NCBI GenBank assembly: GCA_030626365.1 | Contig: DAOUPC010000092.1 | Span: 1 to 9,351, forward strand | Source of the DNA: Paracoccaceae bacterium | GTDB taxonomy: Bacteria; Pseudomonadota; Alphaproteobacteria; Rhodobacterales; Rhodobacteraceae | Direction: 5' to 3' | Length of the DNA: 9,351 nt | Shown here: positions 1 to 5,446 of the stretch, piece after piece | Numbering within the stretch: the stretch's first letter is position 1 | Layout of the letters: each line of letters opens with the position of its first letter | The notes under the pieces: generated by a model | Databases searched by the model: none | What the model saw: only the letters and a program-made list of their open reading frames with translations | What the model was told of the DNA's origin: nothing | Translations under genes and position numbers: made by a program

Positions 1-648
1 ATGCACCCCGACCTGCTGGTGGTGCGTCACCCCCATTCCGGCGCGGTGGATCTGCTGGCGCAAAAGGTCAACTGTTCGGTGCTGAACGCTGGTGACGGCC
101 AGCATGAACACCCGACTCAGGCCCTGCTTGATGCGCTGACCATTCGCCGTGCCAAAGGGCGCTTGCATCGCCTGTCGGTGGCGATTTGTGGCGATATCGC
201 CCATTCCCGTGTGGCGCGCTCTAACATCTTTCTGCTGGGCAAGATGGAAAACCGGGTTCGCCTGATCGGCCCACCCACCCTTATGCCAGCCGGAATCGCC
301 GATTTCGGTGTCGAGGTCTACGAGGACATGGCCGAAGGTCTTGGCGATGTGGACGTGGTAATGATGCTGCGCCTGCAAAAGGAACGGATGGACGGCGGGT
401 TCATCCCGTCCGAACGGGAATATTACCACCGCTATGGGCTGGACGCTGAAAAACTGAAACTGGCCAAACCGGATGCCATTGTCATGCATCCGGGGCCGAT
501 GAACCGTGGTGTGGAAATTGATGGAACGCTGGCCGACGACATCCATCGTTCGGTCATTCAGGAACAGGTGGAAATGGGCGTTGCCGTGCGGATGGCGGCA
601 ATGCAACTGCTGGCGCTAAACCTGACCGCCTCCCGGGGGGTGGCATGA
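1..648 (+). CDS. pyrB: Aspartate carbamoyltransferase catalytic subunit, 5'-truncated by window edge
   Basis: This enzyme condenses carbamoyl phosphate with L-aspartate to give N-carbamoyl-aspartate, the committed step of cytosolic pyrimidine synthesis. The visible 215 residues are the C-terminal two thirds. HPTQALLDALT (from residue 37) and the GD-x(3)-HSR segment (64-70) belong to the carbamoyl-phosphate/aspartate site, RLQKER (124-129) matches the aspartate-binding loop, and HPGPMNRG (163-170) is the family's HPxP motif. The family runs to about 310-335 aa, so roughly 100 N-terminal residues, including the STRT carbamoyl-phosphate loop, lie upstream. The ATG at position 1 is therefore an internal Met and not the start. 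The stop TGA (646-648) overlaps the next gene's ATG by 4 nt. The HPGPMNRG form resembles the Pseudomonas-type ATCase that works with a non-catalytic dihydroorotase homologue, which is what is encoded two genes downstream. Confidence 0.95.
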   Translation: MHPDLLVVRHPHSGAVDLLAQKVNCSVLNAGDGQHEHPTQALLDALTIRRAKGRLHRLSVAICGDIAHSRVARSNIFLLGKMENRVRLIGPPTLMPAGIADFGVEVYEDMAEGLGDVDVVMMLRLQKERMDGGFIPSEREYYHRYGLDAEKLKLAKPDAIVMHPGPMNRGVEIDGTLADDIHRSVIQEQVEMGVAVRMAAMQLLALNLTASRGVA

Positions 649-1160
649 ACGACCCTTTGCGTGTCCGGGCCGGTGAACGTGGGGTGATTCGCCTGTTCGC
701 GCTGGATATGGCGCCCGAACAGGCGCATTTTCTGGGGGAACCGGGCGCTGTGGCGCAGATGCTTGGGGTTGCGGACCTTGACCCGGATCATATCGACATC
801 ATCGCGCTGGCCGACCTGGAACAGCTTGGCCTGGCTGGCTACCTTGCCGAGGGCTGCGCTGTGCCCGTGGGCCAGATCGACCAGGCCCGACTGACCACCC
901 TTACCGGCCATGTGCTGCTGATCCGCAGTCCGGCCTTCAGGGATGTGGCCACCATCCTGAAACCGGCCCCCCAGCTAAACCTGATCTCTACCTATGCCGA
1001 AACCCCCACCGACTGGTCCCCGAAACCGATCCGCACGGACAGCTCCAAACCCCGCATGCCACCCCAAATTGCCCGTGACGCAACGCACCGCGTCGGGGCC
1101 ATCGTGTTCGCGGTGATGATGCTATTGGTCGGGACCGTTACAATCGTGGTGCTGACATGA
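645..1160 (+). CDS. Uncharacterised 171-aa protein with C-terminal membrane anchor, in pyr operon
   Basis: I do not recognise a named domain. The product is a soluble, mixed-character N-terminal region (about residues 1-115), then a Pro/Arg/Lys-rich linker (about 120-146), and a single strongly hydrophobic helix at the very C-terminus (about 149-171). That layout suggests a tail-anchored or single-pass inner-membrane protein with its bulk in the cytoplasm. It starts at an ATG that overlaps the pyrB stop by 4 nt (ATGA), and its own stop overlaps the next ATG by 4 nt, so it is embedded in the operon and probably translationally coupled. From memory, similar hypothetical proteins sit at this position in other Rhodobacterales; that needs checking. 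A role linked to ATCase or its PyrC'-like partner is only inference from position. Confidence 0.85.
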   Translation: MNDPLRVRAGERGVIRLFALDMAPEQAHFLGEPGAVAQMLGVADLDPDHIDIIALADLEQLGLAGYLAEGCAVPVGQIDQARLTTLTGHVLLIRSPAFRDVATILKPAPQLNLISTYAETPTDWSPKPIRTDSSKPRMPPQIARDATHRVGAIVFAVMMLLVGTVTIVVLT

Positions 1161-1534
1161 CCCGTTTCACAGCCGACCGTCGCGCCTATATCCGCAACCA
1201 CACATGGCTGGCCGCACTGGGCATGGGGGGCGCAATGGCGGTGCTTTGGTTCATGGGCAGTTCGCACATCTGGACCGGCGCACCCGCCGGGCTGGCGGCG
1301 ATTGTCCTGCGTGGCTGGTATCTGGCATCCGAAGAACTGAACGTGGTCTGGCAGATTGACGACAACATCCTGACCGGCCCGTCAGAGCGCCGCATCCCGC
1401 TGGCGCAGATCAAAGCCGTCCGCACACTGGGCAGCTTTGTGCAGATCATCACCCAAGGCGGCGACAAGCACCTGATCAAATATCAGGCCGAGCCGGCGGC
1501 CACCATGACAGCCATCGAAAGGGCGCGGTTATGA
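1157..1534 (+). CDS. Small membrane protein, two N-terminal helices and PH-like C-terminal domain
   Basis: The 125-aa product has two adjacent hydrophobic segments (about residues 16-34 and 38-57) and then a beta-rich, charged tail (about 58-125). The order is WQIDDN, a short turn, RRIPLAQIKAVRT, and a hydrophobic strand followed by GGDKHLIKY. This resembles small bacterial PH-like (bPH2-type) membrane proteins, in which an I/L-x-x-I-x-x-V segment leads into strands and a final helix. The assignment rests on pattern only. Function is unknown. It overlaps the preceding and following genes by 4 nt each, so it is a fixed part of the pyr operon. The predicted topology is a hairpin with both termini in the cytoplasm. 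It could act together with the preceding tail-anchored protein, but nothing in the sequence proves this. Confidence 0.85.
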   Translation: MTRFTADRRAYIRNHTWLAALGMGGAMAVLWFMGSSHIWTGAPAGLAAIVLRGWYLASEELNVVWQIDDNILTGPSERRIPLAQIKAVRTLGSFVQIITQGGDKHLIKYQAEPAATMTAIERARL

Positions 1535-2814
1535 CCGACCTTCTTTTCATCAATGCCCGCCTGATCGACCCCTTGGCGGGAACTGACGCAACCGGTTGGT
1601 TGCGCCTGTCTGGCGGGCGGATTACCGCGACCGGAGACAACGACACCCCGCAAGGGGCGGGCGAACAGGTTATTGATTGCCGGGGCAAATGCCTGGCCCC
1701 CGGTATTGTTGATATCGGCGTAAAGGTCTGCGAACCGGGCGAGCGGCACAAAGAAAGCTATAAATCTGCGGGCCTCGCGGCGGCGGCGGGCGGCGTCACC
1801 ACCATGGTCACCCGCCCCGACACAACCCCGGCCATCGACAGCCCCGAGGTTCTTGAATTCGTTACCCGGCGCGCCAATGAGATGTCTCAGGTTAACGTCC
1901 TGCCCATGGCGGCGCTGACCAAGGGGCGCCAGGGGCGCGAAATGACCGAGATCGGTTTTCTGATGGATGCAGGCGCGGTGGCCTTTACCGATTGCGACCA
2001 TGTGGTGCGCGACCCAAAGGTGTTCGCCCGCGCGCTGACCTATGCGCGATCGTGTGGTGCGCTGGTTATTGCCCATCCGCAGGACCCCGGCCTGTCCGCC
2101 GGGGCGGCTGTGACATCCGGCAAATTCGCCACCCTGCGCGGCCTGCCGGGCGTGTCGCCCATGGCCGAACGGATGGGGCTGGATCGTGACATTGCGTTGG
2201 TCGAAATGACCGGCGCGCGGTATCACGCGGACCAGATTACCACCCTGCGTGCCCTGCCCGCGCTGGAACGGGCCAAGGCCAACGGTCTGGATATCACCGC
2301 CGGCGTGTCGATCCACCACCTGACCCTGAACGAGATGGATGTGGATGATTACCGGACCTTCTTTAAGGTCAAACCGCCGCTGCGATCCGAGGACGACCGG
2401 TTGGGCATGATCGCGGCCCTGCGCGATGGTCTGATCGATATCATCAGTTCGATGCACACCCCCCAGGACGAAGAAAGCAAGCGCCTGCCGTTTGAAGAGG
2501 CCGCCAGCGGGGCGGTGGCACTGGAAACCCTGCTGCCTGCCGCCTTGCGGCTGACCCATGCGGGGCAACTGACGCTGCCGCAACTGTTCCGGGCGCTGTC
2601 GCTGAACCCGGCCCGCCGTCTTGGGCTGGACTGTGGCCAGTTGTCTGTGGGTGCCCCGGCGGATCTGGTGTTGTTTGATGCGGATGTGCCGTTTGTGCTG
2701 GATCGGTATGCGTTGAAATCCAAATCGCTGAACACGCCCTTTGACGGGCAGAGGATGCAGGGTAGGGTGCTGGCAACTTATGTGGCCGGACAGGAAATTT
2801 ACCGGAGGGGCTGA
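1531..2814 (+). CDS. pyrC: Dihydroorotase homologue, probably non-catalytic (PyrC'-type)
   Basis: This 427-aa protein keeps the amidohydrolase fold of class I dihydroorotases. The N-terminal beta domain ends in CLAPGIVDIG, EPG..HKES and AAAAGGVTT follow, and the C-terminal segment reads LSLNPARRLGL then GAPADLVLFD. Key residues are missing. The HxHxR metal and substrate motif reads G63-V64-K65-V66-C67. The Asn of the usual PNT-x-P segment is D97. The His of the usual HVST segment is Q235, and the Asp of the usual TDHAPH segment is M308 (SSMHTPQ). Only the HxxDPxL histidine (H182) and an Asp near 154-156 remain. Known precedent: Pseudomonas PyrC' is an inactive dihydroorotase needed for assembly of the PyrB complex. 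By inference this is a structural partner of PyrB, and a catalytic dihydroorotase should be encoded elsewhere. Automated annotation will probably call it dihydroorotase. Confidence 0.9.
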   Translation: MTDLLFINARLIDPLAGTDATGWLRLSGGRITATGDNDTPQGAGEQVIDCRGKCLAPGIVDIGVKVCEPGERHKESYKSAGLAAAAGGVTTMVTRPDTTPAIDSPEVLEFVTRRANEMSQVNVLPMAALTKGRQGREMTEIGFLMDAGAVAFTDCDHVVRDPKVFARALTYARSCGALVIAHPQDPGLSAGAAVTSGKFATLRGLPGVSPMAERMGLDRDIALVEMTGARYHADQITTLRALPALERAKANGLDITAGVSIHHLTLNEMDVDDYRTFFKVKPPLRSEDDRLGMIAALRDGLIDIISSMHTPQDEESKRLPFEEAASGAVALETLLPAALRLTHAGQLTLPQLFRALSLNPARRLGLDCGQLSVGAPADLVLFDADVPFVLDRYALKSKSLNTPFDGQRMQGRVLATYVAGQEIYRRG

Positions 2815-3419
2815 TGCCGCCAATTGACAGTTCTATTGCCCAGCTGATGCTTTGGGCGCTTATCGGTTACGGTCTGGGGTCGATCCCGTTCGGGATCATT
2901 CTGGCACGCCTTATGGGGCTGGGTAACCTGCGCGAGATCGGCTCGGGGAATATCGGGGCGACCAATGTGCTGCGCACGGGCAACAAAAAGGCGGCGGCGT
3001 TGACGCTGTTGCTGGACGGGGCCAAGGGCGCGGTGGCGGTTCTGCTGGCACGTGGTGTCGGGGCGGGCGAGGACGCGGTGCAACTGGTGGCGCTGGCGGC
3101 GTTTCTGGGCCATTGCTATCCGGTCTGGCTGGGCTTTCGGGGCGGCAAGGGGGTGGCGACGTTCATGGGGCTGTGGCTGGCGTTGTCCTGGCCGGTTGGC
3201 CTGGCCTGTTGCGCCACATGGATTGTGTCGGTCGCGGTCTGGCGGATTTCGTCGATGGCGGCCCTGACGGCGGCGGCGGGATCGACCGTCTGGGTTATGA
3301 TGTTCGGGTCCGGGCCGACAATATTGCTGGGCGTGATTCTGACGTTACTGGTGTTCTGGCGGCATCGGGCCAATGTTATCCGCATCCGGGCCGGGACCGA
3401 GCCAAAGATCGGGGCCTGA
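2814..3419 (+). CDS. plsY: Acyl-phosphate:glycerol-3-phosphate acyltransferase PlsY
   Basis: PlsY transfers the acyl group from acyl-phosphate to glycerol-3-phosphate, giving lysophosphatidic acid, the first membrane step of phospholipid synthesis. The 201-aa product has the family length and several hydrophobic helices. All three PlsY signature motifs are visible: GSIPFG (22-27) leading into SGNIGATNVLR (44-54), the DGAKG glycerol-phosphate segment (68-72), and GHCYPVWLGFRGGKGVAT (99-116). Its ATG shares one base with the TGA of the upstream dihydroorotase homologue, and a GGAGGGG Shine-Dalgarno sequence lies at 2804-2810, so the start is secure. Sitting at the end of the pyr operon, it ties phospholipid initiation to pyrimidine supply (CTP is needed for CDP-diacylglycerol). 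That functional link is inference. Confidence 0.96.
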   Translation: MPPIDSSIAQLMLWALIGYGLGSIPFGIILARLMGLGNLREIGSGNIGATNVLRTGNKKAAALTLLLDGAKGAVAVLLARGVGAGEDAVQLVALAAFLGHCYPVWLGFRGGKGVATFMGLWLALSWPVGLACCATWIVSVAVWRISSMAALTAAAGSTVWVMMFGSGPTILLGVILTLLVFWRHRANVIRIRAGTEPKIGA

Positions 3420-3428
3420 ACAGCAAGA

Positions 3429-3740
3429 ATGGTCAGGATGAAAGTGGTGGCAAGAATATTGGCAATGGGTGTGTTTCTGGCCCTTTTGGCTGCGCAACAG
3501 GGCCATGCCGGGCGTATGTTTGGCACCAAGACGGTTACGGCACCGCCCAAATGGTGCTTTTGCGCCCGTGTCTGTGCGGGGTTTAGCCGACCACCAACCA
3601 GCCATCTTGTTCCGCCGGGGCAGAGTTTGGCGATTTGTCCAGGGCTTCATGATGAACTGATTTACGACAACCGGGCCAATTGCGGCTGTACGCAGGGCGC
3701 GCCGGTTGAAAAAAGGCCGCAGACATCGCCAAACCGCTAG
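3429..3740 (+). CDS. Possible small Cys-rich secreted protein
   Basis: This ORF begins 9 nt after the plsY stop. An alternative start at 3438 (M4) gives a cleaner signal peptide. The N-terminus has basic residues, a hydrophobic core (about 10-22) and a QGHA-G site, which looks like a Sec signal peptide with cleavage after residue 27. The rest contains six cysteines at 43, 45, 49, 70, 85 and 87 (CxCx3C, a lone C, then CxC), compatible with disulphides or metal binding after export. I know no family for it. Codon use is less GC-biased than in its neighbours, and the Shine-Dalgarno is weak, so it may be a recently acquired or spurious ORF. Its last 30 or so bases overlap a likely terminator for the opposite strand. 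It could be read as the last gene of the pyr-plsY operon. Confidence 0.45.
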   Translation: MVRMKVVARILAMGVFLALLAAQQGHAGRMFGTKTVTAPPKWCFCARVCAGFSRPPTSHLVPPGQSLAICPGLHDELIYDNRANCGCTQGAPVEKRPQTSPNR

Positions 3741-3746
3741 GCGGCC
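3709..3746 (-). terminator. Probable intrinsic terminator of the minus-strand pair
   Basis: Read on the minus strand, GGCCGC (3746-3741) and GCGGCC (3720-3715) form a perfect 6-bp stem followed directly by six T residues (3714-3709). It lies about 25 nt beyond the stop of the winged-helix gene. The 20-nt loop is long, which lowers confidence, although inner pairing is possible. It overlaps the 3' end of the convergent Cys-rich ORF. A GCCCA-rich short repeat (3745-3766) fills the gap between it and the regulator stop. Confidence 0.5.
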
Positions 3747-3769
3747 CAGCCCAGCCCGGCCCAGCCAGA

Positions 3770-4471
3770 TCAGACCATCTGGATCACATCCTTTTCGATC
3801 GCCAGCATATAACCACGCCGGGCAATGTTCTTGACCAGAAGTTCGCTGACCATCTGGTTGCCCAGCGTGTCGCGCAGCCGTTTGATCCGTGTTGCCCCGG
3901 CGGCCTCGTCGCAATCGGCGCTGTTGCGGCCTGATACCACTGCTTCGATTTCGGCACCTGACAGGACATCATCGTCCATCCGCGCCTCGGCCAGAACGGA
4001 CAGGGTTTCCATCGCGGCGGGCGTTAGTTTAAAGTCAAGATTGTTGAGGTAGACGGTGTTTTCTTCGCGGCTGATCAGCAGGGAATTGACCTGAATGCCG
4101 GTGCGTTCGATCTGGGCCATTCGCCGGTTCAACGTGACCAGCATGACCAGAAACACCAGTGCGGCGATCATCATCGCGGTGGCAAATATCAGCAGCACAA
4201 AGATCACCATCCGGTAACTGGCCAGCGTGTCAGAAAAGGCCGTGCCTGACTGGGCCAGAATTTCCAGCAGCTTGATTTCAGCCTGCGAGGTCAGGTCATT
4301 TTCGATAAACAGCGTTTCGACCCGCGCGTTGAATGCGTTGGCATCAGGTAGTGTCAGAAACAGCACCGTGGCGGCCCCGGCCAACACGATGACAATTGCC
4401 GCGATACCATAGCCGACAATTCTGGTCCCGGACCGGCGCGCCTCAGAAGCGGAGAAAGAAGTCGCCTGCAT
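3770..4471 (-). CDS. Membrane-anchored winged-helix transcriptional regulator
   Basis: The 233-aa product has transmembrane helices at about residues 19-41 and 88-113, with an acidic 45-residue loop between them. A C-terminal domain (about 134-227) resembles the OmpR/ToxR winged helix: an LTPAAMETLSVL helix, a two-helix core with RIKRLRDTLGN, then VKNIARRGYML, matching the usual RGVGYxL wing. There is no receiver domain. Positive charges before the first helix and after the second (NRR) place both ends in the cytoplasm and the loop in the periplasm. DNA binding is thus at the C-terminus, the reverse of the ToxR/CadC order. The start at 4471 is chosen over an ATG at 4504 because AAAGGAGGG (4483-4475) sits just before it. 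It overlaps the upstream secreted-protein gene by 29 bp, so the two are probably co-translated. The target genes are unknown; the repeats at 4757-4807 are candidates. Confidence 0.85.
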   Translation of the reverse strand: MQATSFSASEARRSGTRIVGYGIAAIVIVLAGAATVLFLTLPDANAFNARVETLFIENDLTSQAEIKLLEILAQSGTAFSDTLASYRMVIFVLLIFATAMMIAALVFLVMLVTLNRRMAQIERTGIQVNSLLISREENTVYLNNLDFKLTPAAMETLSVLAEARMDDDVLSGAEIEAVVSGRNSADCDEAAGATRIKRLRDTLGNQMVSELLVKNIARRGYMLAIEKDVIQMV

Positions 4472-4733
4472 TGGCCCTCCTTTGGTCCAGGCCCTCGGGG
4501 CCAAAGACCGACATGATGTTCAGCAATGTCCAGCCACCGCGTGCCAAGCGGGCCGATACATCGGGCTGGGCGGGGTTTGGTTTGCAGGTGTCCTGCAACT
4601 GGATAACGCCGTAATGCAATCGCAAGGGATTGTCCTGTTTGGCCTTGTAATCGGCGTAACAATCCGCCGCCGACGCGCCAAGGGGCAGCGCCAGCGTGGC
4701 GATCATGGCAAGGGGGGGCAATAGGTGTCTCAT
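4443..4733 (-). CDS. Small secreted protein of unknown function (96 aa)
   Basis: Starting at 4733, the product has a classic Sec signal peptide: M-R-H, a hydrophobic core to about residue 18, and GASA-AD, with predicted cleavage after residue 22. The mature part is about 74 residues with two cysteines (C25 and C50), which could form one disulphide in the periplasm. It contains a YGVIQLQD strand and a conserved-looking GGWTLLNIMSVFGPEGL stretch, and ends in FFLRF. I recall similar uncharacterised proteins in Roseobacter genomes but cannot name a family. The open frame extends upstream to 4913, but that extension lacks a signal peptide at its N-terminus and would run into the divergent gene. 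An AGGA lies 8 nt before the chosen ATG. It overlaps the downstream winged-helix regulator, so it may be the extracytoplasmic partner or the regulated product of that regulator (inference). Confidence 0.8.
   Translation of the reverse strand: MRHLLPPLAMIATLALPLGASAADCYADYKAKQDNPLRLHYGVIQLQDTCKPNPAQPDVSARLARGGWTLLNIMSVFGPEGLDQRRANAGDFFLRF
4475..4483 (-). promoter_or_regulatory. Strong Shine-Dalgarno deciding the regulator start
   Basis: On the minus strand the bases AAAGGAGGG precede the ATG at 4471 with a short spacer. The site lies inside the 3' end of the upstream secreted-protein gene, which supports coupled translation and rules against the longer ORF starting at 4504. Confidence 0.75.
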
Positions 4734-4756
4734 GTGGTGCATCCTGCGATGGCGGG

Positions 4757-4807
4757 CGCGGATATTCAATAACAACAGGGTTTTGGCACGCGGATATTCG
4801 ATAACAA
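4757..4807. repeat. Two-copy 19-bp direct repeat in divergent spacer (operator candidate)
   Basis: CGCGGATATTCAATAACAA (4757-4775) and CGCGGATATTCGATAACAA (4789-4807) differ at one base and start 32 bp apart, close to three helical turns. A shorter echo, CCGATATTG, follows at 4812-4820. The pair lies between the divergent starts at 4733 (minus) and 4908 (plus). Spacing in phase with the helix suggests a dimeric or cooperative DNA-binding protein, with the adjacent winged-helix regulator the obvious candidate. I found no convincing -35/-10 pair for either direction. Confidence 0.7.
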
Positions 4808-4907
4808 TCGCCCGATATTGCCTGTCTTTCGTTCCCTGACCCAGTGTTGGCATATCACCAGCCCACATCATCCGGGCACCCTGACACATAAATCTGGAGC
4901 CAACCCC

Positions 4908-5342
4908 ATGCACCGTAAATTCATCGCCCTTATCCTTGCCTCTGCCCTTGCCATCACCGGTCTGTCGGCTGCCCCGGCGCGTGCCGATGGTGATACGGCC
5001 AGATTGCTTGCCGGATTAGCCGCCCTTGCATTGATCGGGGCGGCAATTCAGAAAAACCACCGAAGGGATGTTGTCAGCCGCGACCGGTCACCGATTGTGC
5101 GCCCACAGCCCCTTCCTTTGTCGGTCTCTCGTTTTGATTTGCCAAAGAAATGCGTGCGCCGCCATTCGGTCAATGGCTGGAAACGTCAACTGGCGGGGGC
5201 CTGGTGCCTGAAACGGAATTACGCCCATAACGGTTCGCTGCCCAATGCCTGCCGTCTGGATTACCGGGAAGGCCATCGGAACCGTACCGGGTATGCGCCC
5301 CAGTGTTTGCGTAACCGCGGGTATCGTTTCACCCGCAGCTAA
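4908..5342 (+). CDS. Exported protein with four cysteines, unknown function (144 aa)
   Basis: The start at 4908 is chosen because GGAG (4895-4898) precedes it and it gives a clean Sec signal peptide: MHRK, a hydrophobic core, and APARA-DG with cleavage after about residue 26. The in-frame extension to 4818 is therefore rejected. A second hydrophobic stretch (about 32-47) could anchor the mature protein in the membrane. The remainder is basic (Arg-, His- and Asn-rich) with four cysteines at 82, 100, 115 and 133, spaced 18, 15 and 18, which suggests two disulphides in the periplasm. I recognise no domain. It is monocistronic: divergent from the minus-strand pair and closed by hairpins at 5345-5408. 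The conserved-looking C-terminal region (from LPKKC onward) is likely the functional part. Confidence 0.8.
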   Translation: MHRKFIALILASALAITGLSAAPARADGDTARLLAGLAALALIGAAIQKNHRRDVVSRDRSPIVRPQPLPLSVSRFDLPKKCVRRHSVNGWKRQLAGAWCLKRNYAHNGSLPNACRLDYREGHRNRTGYAPQCLRNRGYRFTRS

Positions 5343-5344
5343 GT

Positions 5345-5367
5345 CGGGAAGTTACGCCACCTTCCCG
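5345..5367 (+). repeat. Perfect hairpin just after the 144-aa gene
   Basis: CGGGAAG (5345-5351) and CTTCCCG (5361-5367) form a 7-bp perfect stem with a 9-nt loop, starting 3 nt after the stop codon. No T-tract follows, so alone it is not an intrinsic terminator. It may protect the transcript 3' end or compete with the hairpin that follows. Confidence 0.65.
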
Positions 5368-5380
5368 GATGCCGCAGCTT

Positions 5381-5408
5381 GGGGAAGGCCATGTGCCTTT
5401 CCCTTTTT
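5381..5408 (+). terminator. Intrinsic terminator between the 144-aa gene and rnhB
   Basis: GGGGAAGGC (5381-5389) pairs with GCCTTTCCC (5395-5403) as a 9-bp stem with one G-T wobble and a 5-nt loop, followed by five T residues (5404-5408). It lies 38 nt after the upstream stop and 38 nt before the rnhB start. Confidence 0.75.
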
Positions 5409-5446
5409 GCTTGCCCTGCTGCCTGTTTCACGCTTTGAAACGCCGT

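Noticed and set aside
1..3. ATG at position 1 as the pyrB start
   Set aside because: The product would lack about 100 residues, including the carbamoyl-phosphate loop; the gene simply continues upstream of the window.
1483..2823. 446-aa open frame on the minus strand opposite the dihydroorotase homologue
   Set aside because: It is a mirror of a well-supported gene, with His/Gln/Arg-rich low-complexity translation typical of antisense frames in GC-rich DNA and no domain.
3345..3914. 189-aa minus-strand frame across the plsY end and the convergent region
   Set aside because: It overlaps plsY, the Cys-rich ORF and the terminator at once, lacks a signal or domain, and reads as Arg/Gly-rich shadow.
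4818..4907. Longer N-terminus for the 144-aa exported protein
   Set aside because: The extension would bury the signal peptide; the ATG at 4908 has a proper GGAG and a clean export signal.
5369..5446. Upstream ATG for rnhB adding 26 residues
   Set aside because: It lies within the hairpin/terminator region, the extra residues have no family counterpart, and the catalytic motif spacing fits the start at 5447.
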